From: JBHHZM01 sp046758065
GTDB lineage: Bacteria > Pseudomonadota > Alphaproteobacteria > JAAXGF01
Direction of reading: 5' to 3'
Length of the DNA: 6,175 nt
Assembly: GCA_046758065.1 (NCBI GenBank)
Contig: JBHHZM010000157.1
Span: 1-6,175, forward strand
Made by a program: the position numbers and the translations under genes. Of this stretch, positions 5,671-6,175 are shown piece after piece; position 1 is the first letter of the stretch; every line of letters starts with the position of its first letter. The notes under the pieces are model-generated. The model had not been told where the DNA came from, ran no database searches, and was given only the letters and a program-made list of their open reading frames with translations.

Positions 5671-6175
5671 TGGCCCTGCTCGAAATCGAAAACCTGACCG
5701 TGGAGTTTGCCGGCCGCGCCGGGACGCTCCGGGCGGTCGACGGCGCAACCCTTGAGGTCGAGGCGGGGGAGGTGCTGGGCGTGGTCGGTGAATCGGGCTC
5801 GGGGAAAAGCGTCACCATGCTCGCGGTCATGGGCCTGATCGGCTATCCCGGTCGGGTCACCGCCGACCGCCTCGTCTTCGGCGGCAACGATCTGGCCGCG
5901 ATGACGCCCGCCGAACGCCGGCGGATCACCGGCAACGACATCGCCATGGTGTTCCAGGAGCCGATGACCAGCCTCAACCCCTGCTATACCGTCGGCTTTC
6001 AGATCATGGAGGCCTTGCGTATCCACGAGGGCGGCAGCCGGACGCAACGCCGCGCCCGCACCGTCGAGCTTCTCAACCAGGTCGGCATCCCGGCGCCGGC
6101 GAGCCGGCTGTCGTCGTTCCCGCACCAGCTCTCGGGCGGCATGAACCAGCGCGTCATGATCGCCATGGCGATCGC
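5670..6175 (+). CDS. dppD: Dipeptide ABC transporter ATP-binding subunit DppD (3' end beyond window)
   Basis: DppD is a cytoplasmic ATPase that, normally paired with DppF, drives dipeptide import. The first 168 residues are visible, roughly half of a family member of about 325-330. MALLEIENLTVEF opens the protein. Walker A GESGSGKS is at 40-47, the Q-loop region MVFQEPMTSLNPCYTVG at 93-109, and the ABC signature LSGGMNQRV at 154-162. Met in place of Gln in LSGGQ is usual for DppD/OppD. Walker B, the H-loop and the C-terminal cysteine cluster that some relatives carry lie outside the window. The ATG shares its A with the dppC TGA stop, so translation should be coupled. A dppF gene is expected immediately downstream but cannot be seen. 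Confidence 0.95.
   Translation, partial: MALLEIENLTVEFAGRAGTLRAVDGATLEVEAGEVLGVVGESGSGKSVTMLAVMGLIGYPGRVTADRLVFGGNDLAAMTPAERRRITGNDIAMVFQEPMTSLNPCYTVGFQIMEALRIHEGGSRTQRRARTVELLNQVGIPAPASRLSSFPHQLSGGMNQRVMIAMAI

Noticed and set aside
3733..5748. 671-codon minus-strand open frame opposite dppB, dppC and the start of dppD
   Set aside because: The charged, repetitive composition (many Asp, Gly, Arg, His and Gln) has no domain signal. The opposite strand encodes two clear permeases and an ATPase.
6129..6155. LSGGM instead of LSGGQ in the DppD signature
   Set aside because: Met at this position is normal in DppD/OppD-type ATPases, including E. coli DppD, so it is not a defect.

Overview
The window is GC-rich DNA with strong G/C bias at third codon positions. 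Its proteins resemble proteobacterial homologues closely, so a high-GC proteobacterium (probably an alphaproteobacterium) is the best guess. No rRNA, tRNA, CRISPR array or mobile element was seen, and the organism cannot be named from this sequence.

Left part, minus strand (1-1788): a nearly complete FAD-dependent amino-acid dehydrogenase of the DauA (D-arginine dehydrogenase) / DAO family runs off the left edge. Upstream of it on the same strand is a small putative lipoprotein of unknown role. The DauA-like protein keeps the backbone-binding residues of the family, but every polar side-chain-pocket residue I could align is replaced by Met or Leu. It is therefore probably not a D-arginine enzyme.

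Middle (1789-2085): a divergent intergenic region. On the plus strand it holds a good sigma-70-type promoter, an 18-bp operator-like dyad at the predicted transcription start, and a leader of about 120 nt with several hairpins, two of which are mutually exclusive. A strong ribosome binding site follows.

Right part, plus strand (2086-6175): the start of a classical dipeptide ABC transporter operon in the order dppA (periplasmic binding protein), dppB and dppC (permeases), dppD (ATPase, cut by the right edge). A 12-bp GC-rich hairpin separates dppA from dppB. dppB-dppC (3 nt apart) and dppC-dppD (1-nt overlap) are tightly coupled. DppA would capture di/oligopeptides in the periplasm, DppB/DppC form the channel, and DppD, probably with a DppF beyond the window, powers import.

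Taken together, the window pairs peptide uptake with a divergent D-amino-acid-dehydrogenase-like enzyme. That suggests, without proving it, use of peptides containing D-amino acids. I found no wholly new system. The points most worth checking are the remodelled DauA-like pocket and the dppA leader and operator.
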